Shown here: piece after piece, positions 45,125 to 53,493 of the stretch
Numbering within the stretch: the stretch's first letter is position 1
How the letters are laid out: the number at the start of each line of letters is the position of its first letter
DNA from: Blastopirellula marina
Lineage (GTDB): Bacteria > Planctomycetota > Planctomycetia > Pirellulales > Pirellulaceae
Direction of reading: 5' to 3'
Assembly (NCBI RefSeq): GCF_002967765.1
Contig: NZ_PUHY01000016.1
Span: 186,001 to 250,000 of the forward strand
DNA: 64,000 bases
Program-made: the position numbers and the translations under genes
The notes under the pieces: model-generated
The model's input: only the letters and a program-made list of their open reading frames with translations
Database searches by the model: none
What the model was told of the DNA's origin: nothing

Positions 45125-48097
45125 GTGATTGCGTTTCGTTTCCATCTGTTATCACTTGTTTGTTTACTCGGATCTACCTTGGTGGCTGCCCACGCAACCG
45201 CCGAAGAGCATGACTATGCCGAGCAATTGAAGCCCGTTCCTGGTGTCTCGGCGACCAAAGCATTGGAAACCTTCAAGCTCGCGCCCGGTTTTCGAATGGA
45301 AATGGCTGCCTCGGAACCAAACGTCGTGGATCCCGTCGCAATGGCGTTTGATGCGGACGGGCGGATGTTTATCATCGAGATGCGAGGTTATTCCGAAGAC
45401 GACGGACTTTCCTTGGGTCGCGTTCGTTTACTGGAAGACGCTGACAACGACGGCATTTACGAAAAGAGCACCGTCTTTGCCGAAGGTTTCTCATGGCCGA
45501 CTGCGATCACCTGCACGCGTGGCGGCGTATTAGTCGGGGCCGCGCCTGATATCTTCTTTCTGCAAGATACCGACGGTGACGGTCAGGCCGATGAGAAGCG
45601 CGTGGTGTTCACTGGCTTCGGCAAGTCAAACGTCCAAGGCTTAATGAACACCTTTAAGTGGGGCCTCGATAATCGCATTCACGGTGTGACTAGTTCCAGC
45701 GGAGCCAATGTTCAGAAGGTTGTCGAGGGGGAACCGACCGGCGATCCCCTTTCCTTGCGTGGCCGTGACTTCTCGATCGATCCGCTCACAATGGACCTGC
45801 AACCGATTAGCGGAGGCGGACAACATGGGATGAGCTTCAACGACTGGGGCGAGAAGTTTACTTGCAGCAATAGCGATCACCTGCAACAAGTCATTTACGA
45901 AGACGCTTACCTGGCCCGAAATCCTTACGTGTCGGCCCCCAGCCCGCGTCGTAGCATCGCAGAAGACGGTCCTCAAGCCGAGGTCTACCGCACTAGCCCT
46001 GTCGAAGCTTGGCGAGTCATTCGCACCAAGCTTCGCGCCGCAAAAATTGTTCCTGGCATTGTCGAAGGGGGCGGACGCCCGGCCGGATACTTCACAGGAG
46101 CCACAGGCGTTACCATTTTCCGCGGCGACGCTTGGCCTAAGAAGTACGATGGTTACGCAATTATCGGTGACGTTGGCAGCAACTTGGTTCACCGCAAGAA
46201 ACTGGTAGACGACGGCATTCTCTACCGTGGTGTGCGTGTTGACGAGAAAAGCGAATTTCTCTCATCCAGTGATATTTGGTTTCGCCCGGTTCAATATGCC
46301 AATGCCCCAGACGGTTCGCTGTACGTTGCCGATATGTATCGCGAGGTCATCGAGCATCCCAAGTCGCTGCCTGAGATGATCAAGAAGCATCTCGATCTGA
46401 CGAGCGGCCGCGATCGGGGACGAATCTACCGCATCGTTGCTGACGAGTTCGAGCGGACACCTCTTCCCAAGCTCTCTGGGTTTCAGACCAAGAACCTGGT
46501 GGCAATGCTCGATCATCCTAACGCCTGGCAACGAGAAACGGCAGCACGCTTGATTTACGAACGCCAAGACCAGGCCGCTGTTCCGGAATTGGAAGCGTTT
46601 CTCACGCAGACCCAATCGCCGCAAGGAACGATTGCCGCGCTCCATGCACTAGCTGGTCTCAAACAACTGAAAGCACAACATTTACTTCCCGCATTGGCCG
46701 ACGTGACCCCCCATGTGCGTCGGCATGCCACAGCCCTTTCGGAACCGCTTTTGGCACGATCTCCCGAGTTGCGTGAAAAAGTGATTTCTTTAGCGAAAGA
46801 CGAAAGTCCCAAGGTTCGTTTCCAGTTAGCTTTCACGGCTGGTTACCTGCCCGCAGAGCATCGTACGGCGACTTTGGCCAAGTTGACGGCGACCGACGGC
46901 AACGACCCCTATTTCCAAGCTGCAATCCAAAGTTCCGTAGGCGAGGGTGCTGGCCGACTGCTCGCCGCGCTGGTTAATTCGCCGGAAGCGAAGTCGGTGA
47001 AAGTCCAGCCGCTGATCACTGCATTGGCCACGCAAATTGGCAAGCAGCAAAACAAGGCGGATATCGCCGTGCTTTTGGGAATGCTGCCGGCACTTGCGGA
47101 TTCTGATCCAGCGATGTTTGAAAAGATTGTTCGATCGTTGAACCTACCATCGGGAGACTTGGTGGCCCAACAATTGGCAAAAGCGACCGAAGGCAAATCG
47201 ACGAAAGTATTCGATAGAATCGTCAGCAATGCTCAAGCTGTACTCAAGAAGGACGAGTCAAGCTTAAGAGCTAAAGTGGAAGCGGTAAACGCGTTGCGTT
47301 ACGGCAATTTCGATCGCTCATTGTTCGAGGACCTTTTAGCTCCTTCTTCGCCGCTTGAAGTTCAAAGCCAGGCGATCGTCGTTCTCGGCAGTTTCGACGC
47401 TCCGAAAGTGGCCGAACTTTTGATTGCGAAATGGCCAGAGATGAGTCCACAGCTTCGTCCCACGGCCCTCGATAGCTTGGCCTCACGGGATGCCTGGCGC
47501 ACCAAGCTGCTTGAAGCAATCCATGACAAATCGATTCCCACGGCTGATCTCAGTGCCAACCAAACCGCTCAGCTCGCTTCGCTAATGACCGAAGATCAAG
47601 CGAAGAAGTTCGCTGATCTCTTTCAGAAGTCGACTAATACCGAGCGTGACGCCCTGGTCAAGGACTACCAGAAGTCGCTCGCACTCACGGGAGATGCAAC
47701 TAAGGGAAAGGTCGTGTTCGAGAAGAACTGTGCATCGTGCCATCAATTAGACGGCATGGGGCACGCAATCGGTCCCAATCTGGCCGCGATGAAAAATCGA
47801 GGTCCCGACGCGATTTTGACGAATGTGCTCAACCCTAACGCGGAAGTGAACCCTCAGTTCATGAATTACATCTGCCAGACGGCGGACGGCCGCGTTGTTT
47901 CCGGCATGATCGCCAGCGAGACTTCCAACAGCATCACTTTCATTAAGGGTGATAACAAAACGGAAACCGTCCTGCGAATCGACGTCGATCAAATGCGTAG
48001 TACGGGCGTTTCTCTGATGCCAGAAGGTCTTGAGAAGACTATCGATCAACAGGCCATGGCCGACTTGCTCTCGTACCTGATGCAGGATCGCAACTAA
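45125..48097 (+). CDS. PVC-type heme-binding membrane-bound dehydrogenase
   Basis: About 990 residues. I prefer GTG 45125, with GGAG eight bases upstream, over GTG 45116. Signal peptide (FHLLSLVCLLGSTLVAAHA), beta-propeller at about 40-430 (AMAFDADGRMFIIEMRGYSE; QPISGGGQHGMSFNDWGEKF; GSLYVADMYREVIEHPKSLP), HEAT-like helices at about 450-840 (NAWQRETAARLIYERQDQAA) and a C-terminal cytochrome c with CASCHQ (Cys869) and IGPNLAAMKNRG. It has no DUF1080 domain, unlike the two at 19767 and 23970. It is second in an operon with the SASA esterase. A role in oxidising a sugar or polyol outside the cytoplasm is likely but unproven. Confidence 0.92.
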   Translation: MIAFRFHLLSLVCLLGSTLVAAHATAEEHDYAEQLKPVPGVSATKALETFKLAPGFRMEMAASEPNVVDPVAMAFDADGRMFIIEMRGYSEDDGLSLGRVRLLEDADNDGIYEKSTVFAEGFSWPTAITCTRGGVLVGAAPDIFFLQDTDGDGQADEKRVVFTGFGKSNVQGLMNTFKWGLDNRIHGVTSSSGANVQKVVEGEPTGDPLSLRGRDFSIDPLTMDLQPISGGGQHGMSFNDWGEKFTCSNSDHLQQVIYEDAYLARNPYVSAPSPRRSIAEDGPQAEVYRTSPVEAWRVIRTKLRAAKIVPGIVEGGGRPAGYFTGATGVTIFRGDAWPKKYDGYAIIGDVGSNLVHRKKLVDDGILYRGVRVDEKSEFLSSSDIWFRPVQYANAPDGSLYVADMYREVIEHPKSLPEMIKKHLDLTSGRDRGRIYRIVADEFERTPLPKLSGFQTKNLVAMLDHPNAWQRETAARLIYERQDQAAVPELEAFLTQTQSPQGTIAALHALAGLKQLKAQHLLPALADVTPHVRRHATALSEPLLARSPELREKVISLAKDESPKVRFQLAFTAGYLPAEHRTATLAKLTATDGNDPYFQAAIQSSVGEGAGRLLAALVNSPEAKSVKVQPLITALATQIGKQQNKADIAVLLGMLPALADSDPAMFEKIVRSLNLPSGDLVAQQLAKATEGKSTKVFDRIVSNAQAVLKKDESSLRAKVEAVNALRYGNFDRSLFEDLLAPSSPLEVQSQAIVVLGSFDAPKVAELLIAKWPEMSPQLRPTALDSLASRDAWRTKLLEAIHDKSIPTADLSANQTAQLASLMTEDQAKKFADLFQKSTNTERDALVKDYQKSLALTGDATKGKVVFEKNCASCHQLDGMGHAIGPNLAAMKNRGPDAILTNVLNPNAEVNPQFMNYICQTADGRVVSGMIASETSNSITFIKGDNKTETVLRIDVDQMRSTGVSLMPEGLEKTIDQQAMADLLSYLMQDRN

Positions 48098-48138
48098 CCT
48101 ACCTTCCCTTGCTAACTCCTACCTACCTGGGAATCACG

Positions 48139-49515
48139 ATGAATCTTGTAAATCGCTTCCGTTGTCTGATGGCCCTGGCGGTCGTTATCGTTTCTCTGTT
48201 TTCGATATCCTCCTTACAGGCCGAGCCACTCAAGCTGACCACATTCGAAGTCGATGCCTCCCCTCCAATCGGCAGCCCTTTGGCTTATGATCCGACGAAA
48301 GGCATTCAAGAACCTCTGACTTTGAAAGGCGTGGTTCTCAAAGGAAATCAAACCGTTGTGCTTTGTGCGCTTGATTGGATTGGCGTGGCCAACGGTTCCC
48401 AGGACAAGTTCAAGGAAGCCATCGCCAAGGCTGTTGGGACCAAGCCAGAATTGGTGATGCTGCATACGTTGCATCAGCACGATGCGCCTGAAGCAGACGA
48501 GACCACGCACAAAGTTTTGGAAGAATTCAATCTACCAGCCGAGATGCGGTTCGATCGGGAATTCGTCAAAGAGCTGGTCGCTCGAACAGCCGAAGCAGCC
48601 AAAGAATCGACCACATCGTGGCAAACCGTAACCCACATCGGGCTGGGCGAAGGAGTGATCGAAAAGGTTGCCTCGAATCGCCGCATCTTAGGAGAAGATG
48701 GGAAGGTGAAGTATACCCGGTATACCGCCACCAAAGATCCTGTGATTCGAGCCCAGCCGACCGGCACCATCGACCCGATGTGTAAATCGATCAGCTTCTA
48801 TGACGAAGACAAAACGCTCGCCGTGATGACGTACTATGCGACCCATCCGCAAAGCTATTACCGTACCGGCATGGCCAACCCCGACTTTCCCGGTATGGCA
48901 CGCAATAGTCGCCAAGAGAAGACGGGTGTGTTTCATGTTCATTTCAATGGAGCGGGTGGCAACATTGGTGCTGGCAAGTGGAACGATGGTGCCCATGAAA
49001 ATCGCCAGGTGCTGGCCGATCGCGTGGCCAGCGGCATGACTCTGGCCTTCAAGGCAACGGAGAAATTCCCCATCGACAGCGACGACCTGGAAATGACCGC
49101 CGTCGACGTGAAGCTGCCCCCTGCTCCGCATCTTGACAAGGACAGTCTGCTTTCGATCTTGAAGGACGATAAGTCAACCGAACAAGCACGCTGGCAAGCT
49201 GCCCGTGAATTGGTTTGGCTGCGTCGGTGCGAAGCGGGCGGCACGATTGCTCTTTCCTGCTTGAGGCTCGGCAAGGCCCGCATCATTCACATGCCGGGCG
49301 AGTTGTTCGTCGAATACCAGTTGGCAGCTCAAAAGATGCGCCCCGATTTGTTTGTCGCTATGGCGGCCTACGGAGACTACGCTCCCGGCTACATCGGGAC
49401 AGAAATCGCGTACTCCCAAGGTGGTTACGAAACAAGTCAGATCGCGTCACGTGTTTCCAGCCGAGTCGAACAGGTTTTGATGTCTGGCCTGCAGCAACTA
49501 CTCGATCCCAAATAG
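48139..49515 (+). CDS. Neutral/alkaline ceramidase-like secreted hydrolase
   Basis: About 458 residues from ATG 48139, where the signal peptide begins (LMALAVVIVSLFSISSLQA); the frame is open to 48109. The fold signature is that of the neutral ceramidase N-terminal domain: FEVDASPPIGSP near the start, LHTLHQHDAPEAD (metal-binding His cluster), VMTYYATHPQSYYRTG, DFPGMARNSRQEKTG and HFNGAGGNIGAGKWND. The C-terminal domain of true ceramidases is missing, as in most planctomycete members. The family uses zinc, but substrates of the bacterial forms are usually unknown. It lies 41 bases after the dehydrogenase stop. No Shine-Dalgarno sequence is evident; a C/T-rich leader precedes it. Confidence 0.85.
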   Translation: MNLVNRFRCLMALAVVIVSLFSISSLQAEPLKLTTFEVDASPPIGSPLAYDPTKGIQEPLTLKGVVLKGNQTVVLCALDWIGVANGSQDKFKEAIAKAVGTKPELVMLHTLHQHDAPEADETTHKVLEEFNLPAEMRFDREFVKELVARTAEAAKESTTSWQTVTHIGLGEGVIEKVASNRRILGEDGKVKYTRYTATKDPVIRAQPTGTIDPMCKSISFYDEDKTLAVMTYYATHPQSYYRTGMANPDFPGMARNSRQEKTGVFHVHFNGAGGNIGAGKWNDGAHENRQVLADRVASGMTLAFKATEKFPIDSDDLEMTAVDVKLPPAPHLDKDSLLSILKDDKSTEQARWQAARELVWLRRCEAGGTIALSCLRLGKARIIHMPGELFVEYQLAAQKMRPDLFVAMAAYGDYAPGYIGTEIAYSQGGYETSQIASRVSSRVEQVLMSGLQQLLDPK

Positions 49516-49530
49516 TAAGAGGGTATGTTC

Positions 49531-50697
49531 ATGAGGGCGTTCTTCGTACTGTTTCTCGTCGGCGCTAGTGTTTTGCAAGTCCAAGCGGCTTCGCCTGACC
49601 CGGCACCACGAATCGAAAGCGTAGTGATGGCGGACGTGCAGCCGCATACCACCGATTCAGCGGTCATCTGGTACGACAACTTCGACGACCCATCGAATCA
49701 GAAACAATACGGGGAACAATCGGGCAAACTGACTGAAACCGAACACTTCGGTGCTGCTGGTCGGTCGCTGGAAATGGGCTACCCGAAGGGTAGTCGCGGC
49801 GTCGGTGGCCGTAAAATTTTCTTTGGCGATTCCCCGACTAGCCGAGGGAAAGTTGTTCGGGGGAATGAATCGTTCGACGAGATCTACTGGCGGATTTACG
49901 TGAAGCATCCGGCCGATTGGCAGGGTGGCGGTCCCGCCAAGCTATCGCGGGCCACTAGTCTCGTCCCGCCGGGCTGGCGGCAAGCAATGATCTCGCACGT
50001 CTGGAGTCAAGGGGAAGCATTAACCCTCGACCCAGCGACCGGAGTACGAAATGGCGAAGTTGTCACCCAGCGTTACAACGACTTTCCCAATCTCAAATGG
50101 CTAGGCAATCGGCCCGCTTCCAATTTCAAGCTCCATGGCAGCGATGGCCTAGGCCGCTGGGTATCTGTCGAGGCCCGAGTCAAATTGAACACCCCTGGCC
50201 AGAAAGACGGCGAGAACCAACTTTGGATCGACGGGCGGCTCGAGGCCGAACGGCACAACCTCGACTGGCGAGGCACGTTTACCGAGCGCGGCATTAATGC
50301 CGTTTTTCTGGAGGCTTACTGGAACGAAGGTTCGCCGGTCGACCAAGCACGTTGGATCGATAACTTCGTGGTTTCCACCCAGCCGATCGGACCGGTCGTT
50401 TGTCCGCGAAATCCCGAACTGATTCGCGCACAAGATGTTAATGCCTCAAAAACTTGGCAGGTCGAGTTAGCCTCAGACGAGTCAGGAGACAACGTCGTGT
50501 GGCAATCATCTGCCACAGACAATCCAGAACGAATGATCGTCAGCAGTGACACGGGACAATTCGTCGGCAAGCTCGTCGGAAAGAAAGAATTGGGGGCAGA
50601 TGAGATCTATTTCTGTCGCGCACGCCAGCTAGAGAACTCCGGCAAGTGGACAGCCTGGAGCGATTGGCATCAGCCATTTCGCACGACTCCAGATTGA
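49531..50697 (+). CDS. Secreted polysaccharide-lyase-like / concanavalin-fold protein
   Basis: About 388 residues. ATG 49531 is preferred because AGAGGG sits seven bases upstream; ATG 49525 is too close to it. Signal peptide (RAFFVLFLVGASVLQVQA). The body looks like a beta-jelly-roll of the concanavalin type seen in PL14-like and related proteins: FGAAGRSLEMGYPKGSRGVG, YWRIYVKHPADWQGG, GRWVSVEARVKLNTPGQKDG, LWIDGRLEAE and NAVFLEAYWNEGS. I see no decisive catalytic set, so it could be a lyase or a binding protein. It is the last gene of the four-gene run, 15 bases after the ceramidase-like stop. Confidence 0.7.
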   Translation: MRAFFVLFLVGASVLQVQAASPDPAPRIESVVMADVQPHTTDSAVIWYDNFDDPSNQKQYGEQSGKLTETEHFGAAGRSLEMGYPKGSRGVGGRKIFFGDSPTSRGKVVRGNESFDEIYWRIYVKHPADWQGGGPAKLSRATSLVPPGWRQAMISHVWSQGEALTLDPATGVRNGEVVTQRYNDFPNLKWLGNRPASNFKLHGSDGLGRWVSVEARVKLNTPGQKDGENQLWIDGRLEAERHNLDWRGTFTERGINAVFLEAYWNEGSPVDQARWIDNFVVSTQPIGPVVCPRNPELIRAQDVNASKTWQVELASDESGDNVVWQSSATDNPERMIVSSDTGQFVGKLVGKKELGADEIYFCRARQLENSGKWTAWSDWHQPFRTTPD

Positions 50698-50717
50698 GTC
50701 GCGCGAGTCTCGTGAAT

Positions 50718-50763
50718 GGAACATCCGGAAGCAATCCGCAGATTGCCTCTGGATATTTGTTCC
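50718..50763. terminator. Bidirectional hairpin between convergent genes
   Basis: A 46-base fold: GGAAC/GTTCC at the base, then ATCC/GGAT, then GCAATC/GATTGC around the loop CGCA. It lies between the convergent stops of the lyase-like gene and the zinc dehydrogenase. T content on the plus side is moderate. Confidence 0.4.
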
Positions 50764-50767
50764 GCGC

Positions 50768-51805
50768 TTAACGGGTAGGGTCGATGATCACTTTCATCGC
50801 ACCTGGTTCGCCGCCGTATAAGCGGGCGAACCATTCAACGCCTTCTTCCAACGACGCGGTTGCGGTGATCATGTCGTCGACCTTTATCGATTCGCTGGCC
50901 AACAGGTCGATACAAGCTGGATATTCACCACTCGACGCGCAGGTACCGTAGACTGACAGTTCGCGAGTGACGATGGCTTGCAGCGGCATCTCGACGTTGG
51001 GGGCCAGGTTGCCCACCAAAGTGATCGAACCACCCTTGCGAACACTTTCGATCGCCGTCTTGATGGTCGCGGTCGCTCCAACCACTTCCAGCGCGACGTC
51101 AGCCCCTCGGCCACCAGTCAGCTTTTTGACTTCAGCTGGCACGTCGACTTCGTCCGCTTTCAGCGTGTAGTCAGCCCCCAAGGCTTTCGCTTTCTCCAAT
51201 CGGCCTGCGTCCAGGTCGACCGCAATCACGTGGGCACAACCGGCCAGCTTAATCGCTTGGATCGCCAGCAAACCAATCATGCCACTTCCCACAACCACAG
51301 CCGTATCGCCCAGTTCGACGGGTGTTCGGTTTGCGGCGTGAACCGCAACCGAGACCGCTTCGATCATGGCCGCACGCTCGAAGGGCAGATCCTTTGGCAG
51401 CTTGTAGCATATATGCTGTGGCACCGAGACATATTCAGCGAACGCTCCGTGCCGGCGATATTCGCCACACGAAACCCCCAATACCATGCGATTATCGCAC
51501 AGGTTGATCTTACCTTTGCGGCAATAGAAGCACTCGCCACAGGAAACGGTTGAGTCAAACGTAACATGATCGCCTGCTTGCAGATCCTTCACGTTACTGC
51601 CCACCTCCGAAACCACACCAGCGGCTTCGTGCCCCATGACGAGCGGCGGAATGCGGCGTCCTGTGCTGCCGTCATAGCCATGGATATCGCTACCGCAAAT
51701 CCCGCAGGCCCGAACTTGGACTAGAACATCGTTAGGGCCGATCTCAGGCTTGTCGAAATCGGTGACGCTCAGTTCTTTGTACTTGCTTAGCAGCAGTGCT
51801 TTCAT
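50768..51805 (-). CDS. Zinc-binding medium-chain dehydrogenase (sorbitol/galactitol-1-phosphate type)
   Basis: 345 residues, cytoplasmic. Catalytic zinc site: RACGICGSDIHG (Cys37) and MGHEAAG (His59, Glu60). Structural zinc: SCGECFYCRKGKINLC, with Cys89, 92, 95 and 103. NAD-binding Rossmann motif: VVVGSGMIGLLAIQAIKLAG, and VDLDAGRLEKAKALGAD with Asp for NAD preference. The closest families are sugar-alcohol and sugar-alcohol-phosphate dehydrogenases. Being convergent with the glycan operon at 44228-50697, it may oxidise a product of it, but this is only proximity. The reaction is not fixed by the sequence. Confidence 0.92.
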   Translation of the reverse strand: MKALLLSKYKELSVTDFDKPEIGPNDVLVQVRACGICGSDIHGYDGSTGRRIPPLVMGHEAAGVVSEVGSNVKDLQAGDHVTFDSTVSCGECFYCRKGKINLCDNRMVLGVSCGEYRRHGAFAEYVSVPQHICYKLPKDLPFERAAMIEAVSVAVHAANRTPVELGDTAVVVGSGMIGLLAIQAIKLAGCAHVIAVDLDAGRLEKAKALGADYTLKADEVDVPAEVKKLTGGRGADVALEVVGATATIKTAIESVRKGGSITLVGNLAPNVEMPLQAIVTRELSVYGTCASSGEYPACIDLLASESIKVDDMITATASLEEGVEWFARLYGGEPGAMKVIIDPTR

Positions 51806-51972
51806 CGTTCTATTTCTGGCAAAGGGGTGCAGTCGTGGGGCAACGACTTGGAAATTTTGAGAGATGCGTTCATTTTACGAGACCAGAGGACGATCCGTAA
51901 ACCGCCGATCATACCGCAAGCACGGCTGGGGTGGCGATGAGATGCAGCGCCGCCCGAATGAGATATTTTGCA

Positions 51973-51990
51973 GCTAGTACCGGAACTAGC
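51973..51990 (-). terminator. Possible hairpin after the minus-strand DUF1501 gene
   Basis: GCTAGT/ACTAGC, six perfect pairs around ACCGGA. Read on the minus strand it follows the DUF1501 stop by about 25 bases, without a T-run. Confidence 0.3.
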
Positions 51991-52014
51991 CTAATTTGCG
52001 TCGTTTGGTCTGCC

Positions 52015-53457
52015 CTAGGCAATGATATTGTGGACGACGTTGCCACTGACATCGGTCAAGCGAAAGTCGCGTCCCTGAGCCCGGAACGTCAGCCGCTCGT
52101 GATCTAGGCCCAAGAGGTGGAGCATCGTGGCGTGGAAATCATGGACATGAACGACATCCTCGACCGAGTTGTAGCCTAGTTCGTCCGTTTTTCCGTGGGC
52201 GATGCCCCCCTTAATGCCGCCACCGGCCATCCAGATGGAAAAGCCTTTAATGTGGTGATCACGACCACTTCCTTGGGCCATCGGCGTGCGACCAAATTCG
52301 CCGCCCCAAACAACCAGCGTATCCTCCAACATGCCTCGGTTCTTAAGATCTTTCACCAAGGCAGCCGATGCCTGATCGACCTCGGATGCACAAATCTTCA
52401 TCCCTCGATCGATGCCACCATGATGGTCCCAACCGCGATGATAAAGCTGTATGAACCGGACACCCCGCTCCGCCAAGCGGCGCGCCAGCAAACAGTTGGC
52501 CGCGAACGTACCGTCTCCACCTTGTGTACCGTACATGTCGAGCACGTGCTGCGGTTCGTCCGATACGTCCATCAACCCCGGGACGCTCGATTGCATCTTG
52601 AAAGCTAGTTCGTACTGGGCAATCCGCGTTGCTATTTCAGGATCAGCGAGCACACCGCTACGAAGCTGATTCATTTGATTGACGGCATCGTAAACATCTC
52701 GTTGCCGGGCCTTAGTTACCCCGGGCGGGCTGTTCACGTATAAGACAGGATCGCCCGTCGAACGGAACTCAACACCTTGATAGCGGCTTGGGAGAAAACC
52801 GCTATGCCACTGCCGGGCAGCAATCGGCTGGGCCTGGCCACCTTTTCCAATGGAAGTAAGCACCACAAATCCCGGCAGATTATCGGCCTCGCAGCCAAGT
52901 CCGTACTGCACCCAAGACCCCATTGAGGGGCGTCCCGAAATGGACGTACCGGTGTTCATGAACGTGTGCGCCGGATCATGATTGATTTGCTCGGTGACCA
53001 TCGAGTTGATGATGCACAAATCGTCCGCGATTTCCCCCATTTTTGGAAACAGCGACACGATCGATTGCCCTGAGTCGCCATAGCGATTGAATTCGAACCG
53101 CGGCGCATAGCACTTCAATTGCTGTCCTTGCAACTGTGCGATCGGTTGTCCCTTGGTGAACGATTCAGGCATCGCCTGCCCGTCCAGTTGTTTCAGTTGT
53201 GGTTTTTCGTCGAAGGTTTCGAGATGCGAAGGACCACCTGCTTGGCACAGCACAATGACCCGTTTGGCCTTCGGCGCGAAGTGAGGAGGTCGCACCACCG
53301 TTGTTTCCGCCGCGGCAGAACTCGCGGAGTTTTTCGCGGCATGTGCCTGACTCGCCGCGAACATCGAAGCGAGCGCAGCCGAACCAAGCCCCGCGAGTCC
53401 TTGCCCGAGGAACGTGCGACGCGTCTGCTGTAAAGCGGCCTGCGAATTGTTAAACAT
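52015..53457 (-). CDS. DUF1501 family protein, Tat-exported
   Basis: 480 residues. Tat leader TRRTFLGQGLAGLGSAALAS. Hallmarks: VLCQAGGPSHLETFDEKPQL, DDLCIINSMVTEQINHDPAH, VVWGGEFGRTPMAQGSGRDH and [20 protein letters not shown]. The core closely parallels the protein at 13818 (same EQINHxPA and [11 protein letters not shown] blocks). The sulfatase-like fold is inferred from the family; no reaction is known. Its partner starts upstream on the same strand, stopping 36 bases before this start, so the order is DUF1549/1553 then DUF1501, as in the first pair. Confidence 0.93.
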   Translation of the reverse strand: MFNNSQAALQQTRRTFLGQGLAGLGSAALASMFAASQAHAAKNSASSAAAETTVVRPPHFAPKAKRVIVLCQAGGPSHLETFDEKPQLKQLDGQAMPESFTKGQPIAQLQGQQLKCYAPRFEFNRYGDSGQSIVSLFPKMGEIADDLCIINSMVTEQINHDPAHTFMNTGTSISGRPSMGSWVQYGLGCEADNLPGFVVLTSIGKGGQAQPIAARQWHSGFLPSRYQGVEFRSTGDPVLYVNSPPGVTKARQRDVYDAVNQMNQLRSGVLADPEIATRIAQYELAFKMQSSVPGLMDVSDEPQHVLDMYGTQGGDGTFAANCLLARRLAERGVRFIQLYHRGWDHHGGIDRGMKICASEVDQASAALVKDLKNRGMLEDTLVVWGGEFGRTPMAQGSGRDHHIKGFSIWMAGGGIKGGIAHGKTDELGYNSVEDVVHVHDFHATMLHLLGLDHERLTFRAQGRDFRLTDVSGNVVHNIIA

Positions 53458-53493
53458 ATTGTTCGCCTCTGATCTCGAATGTCGGTTCGAGGA

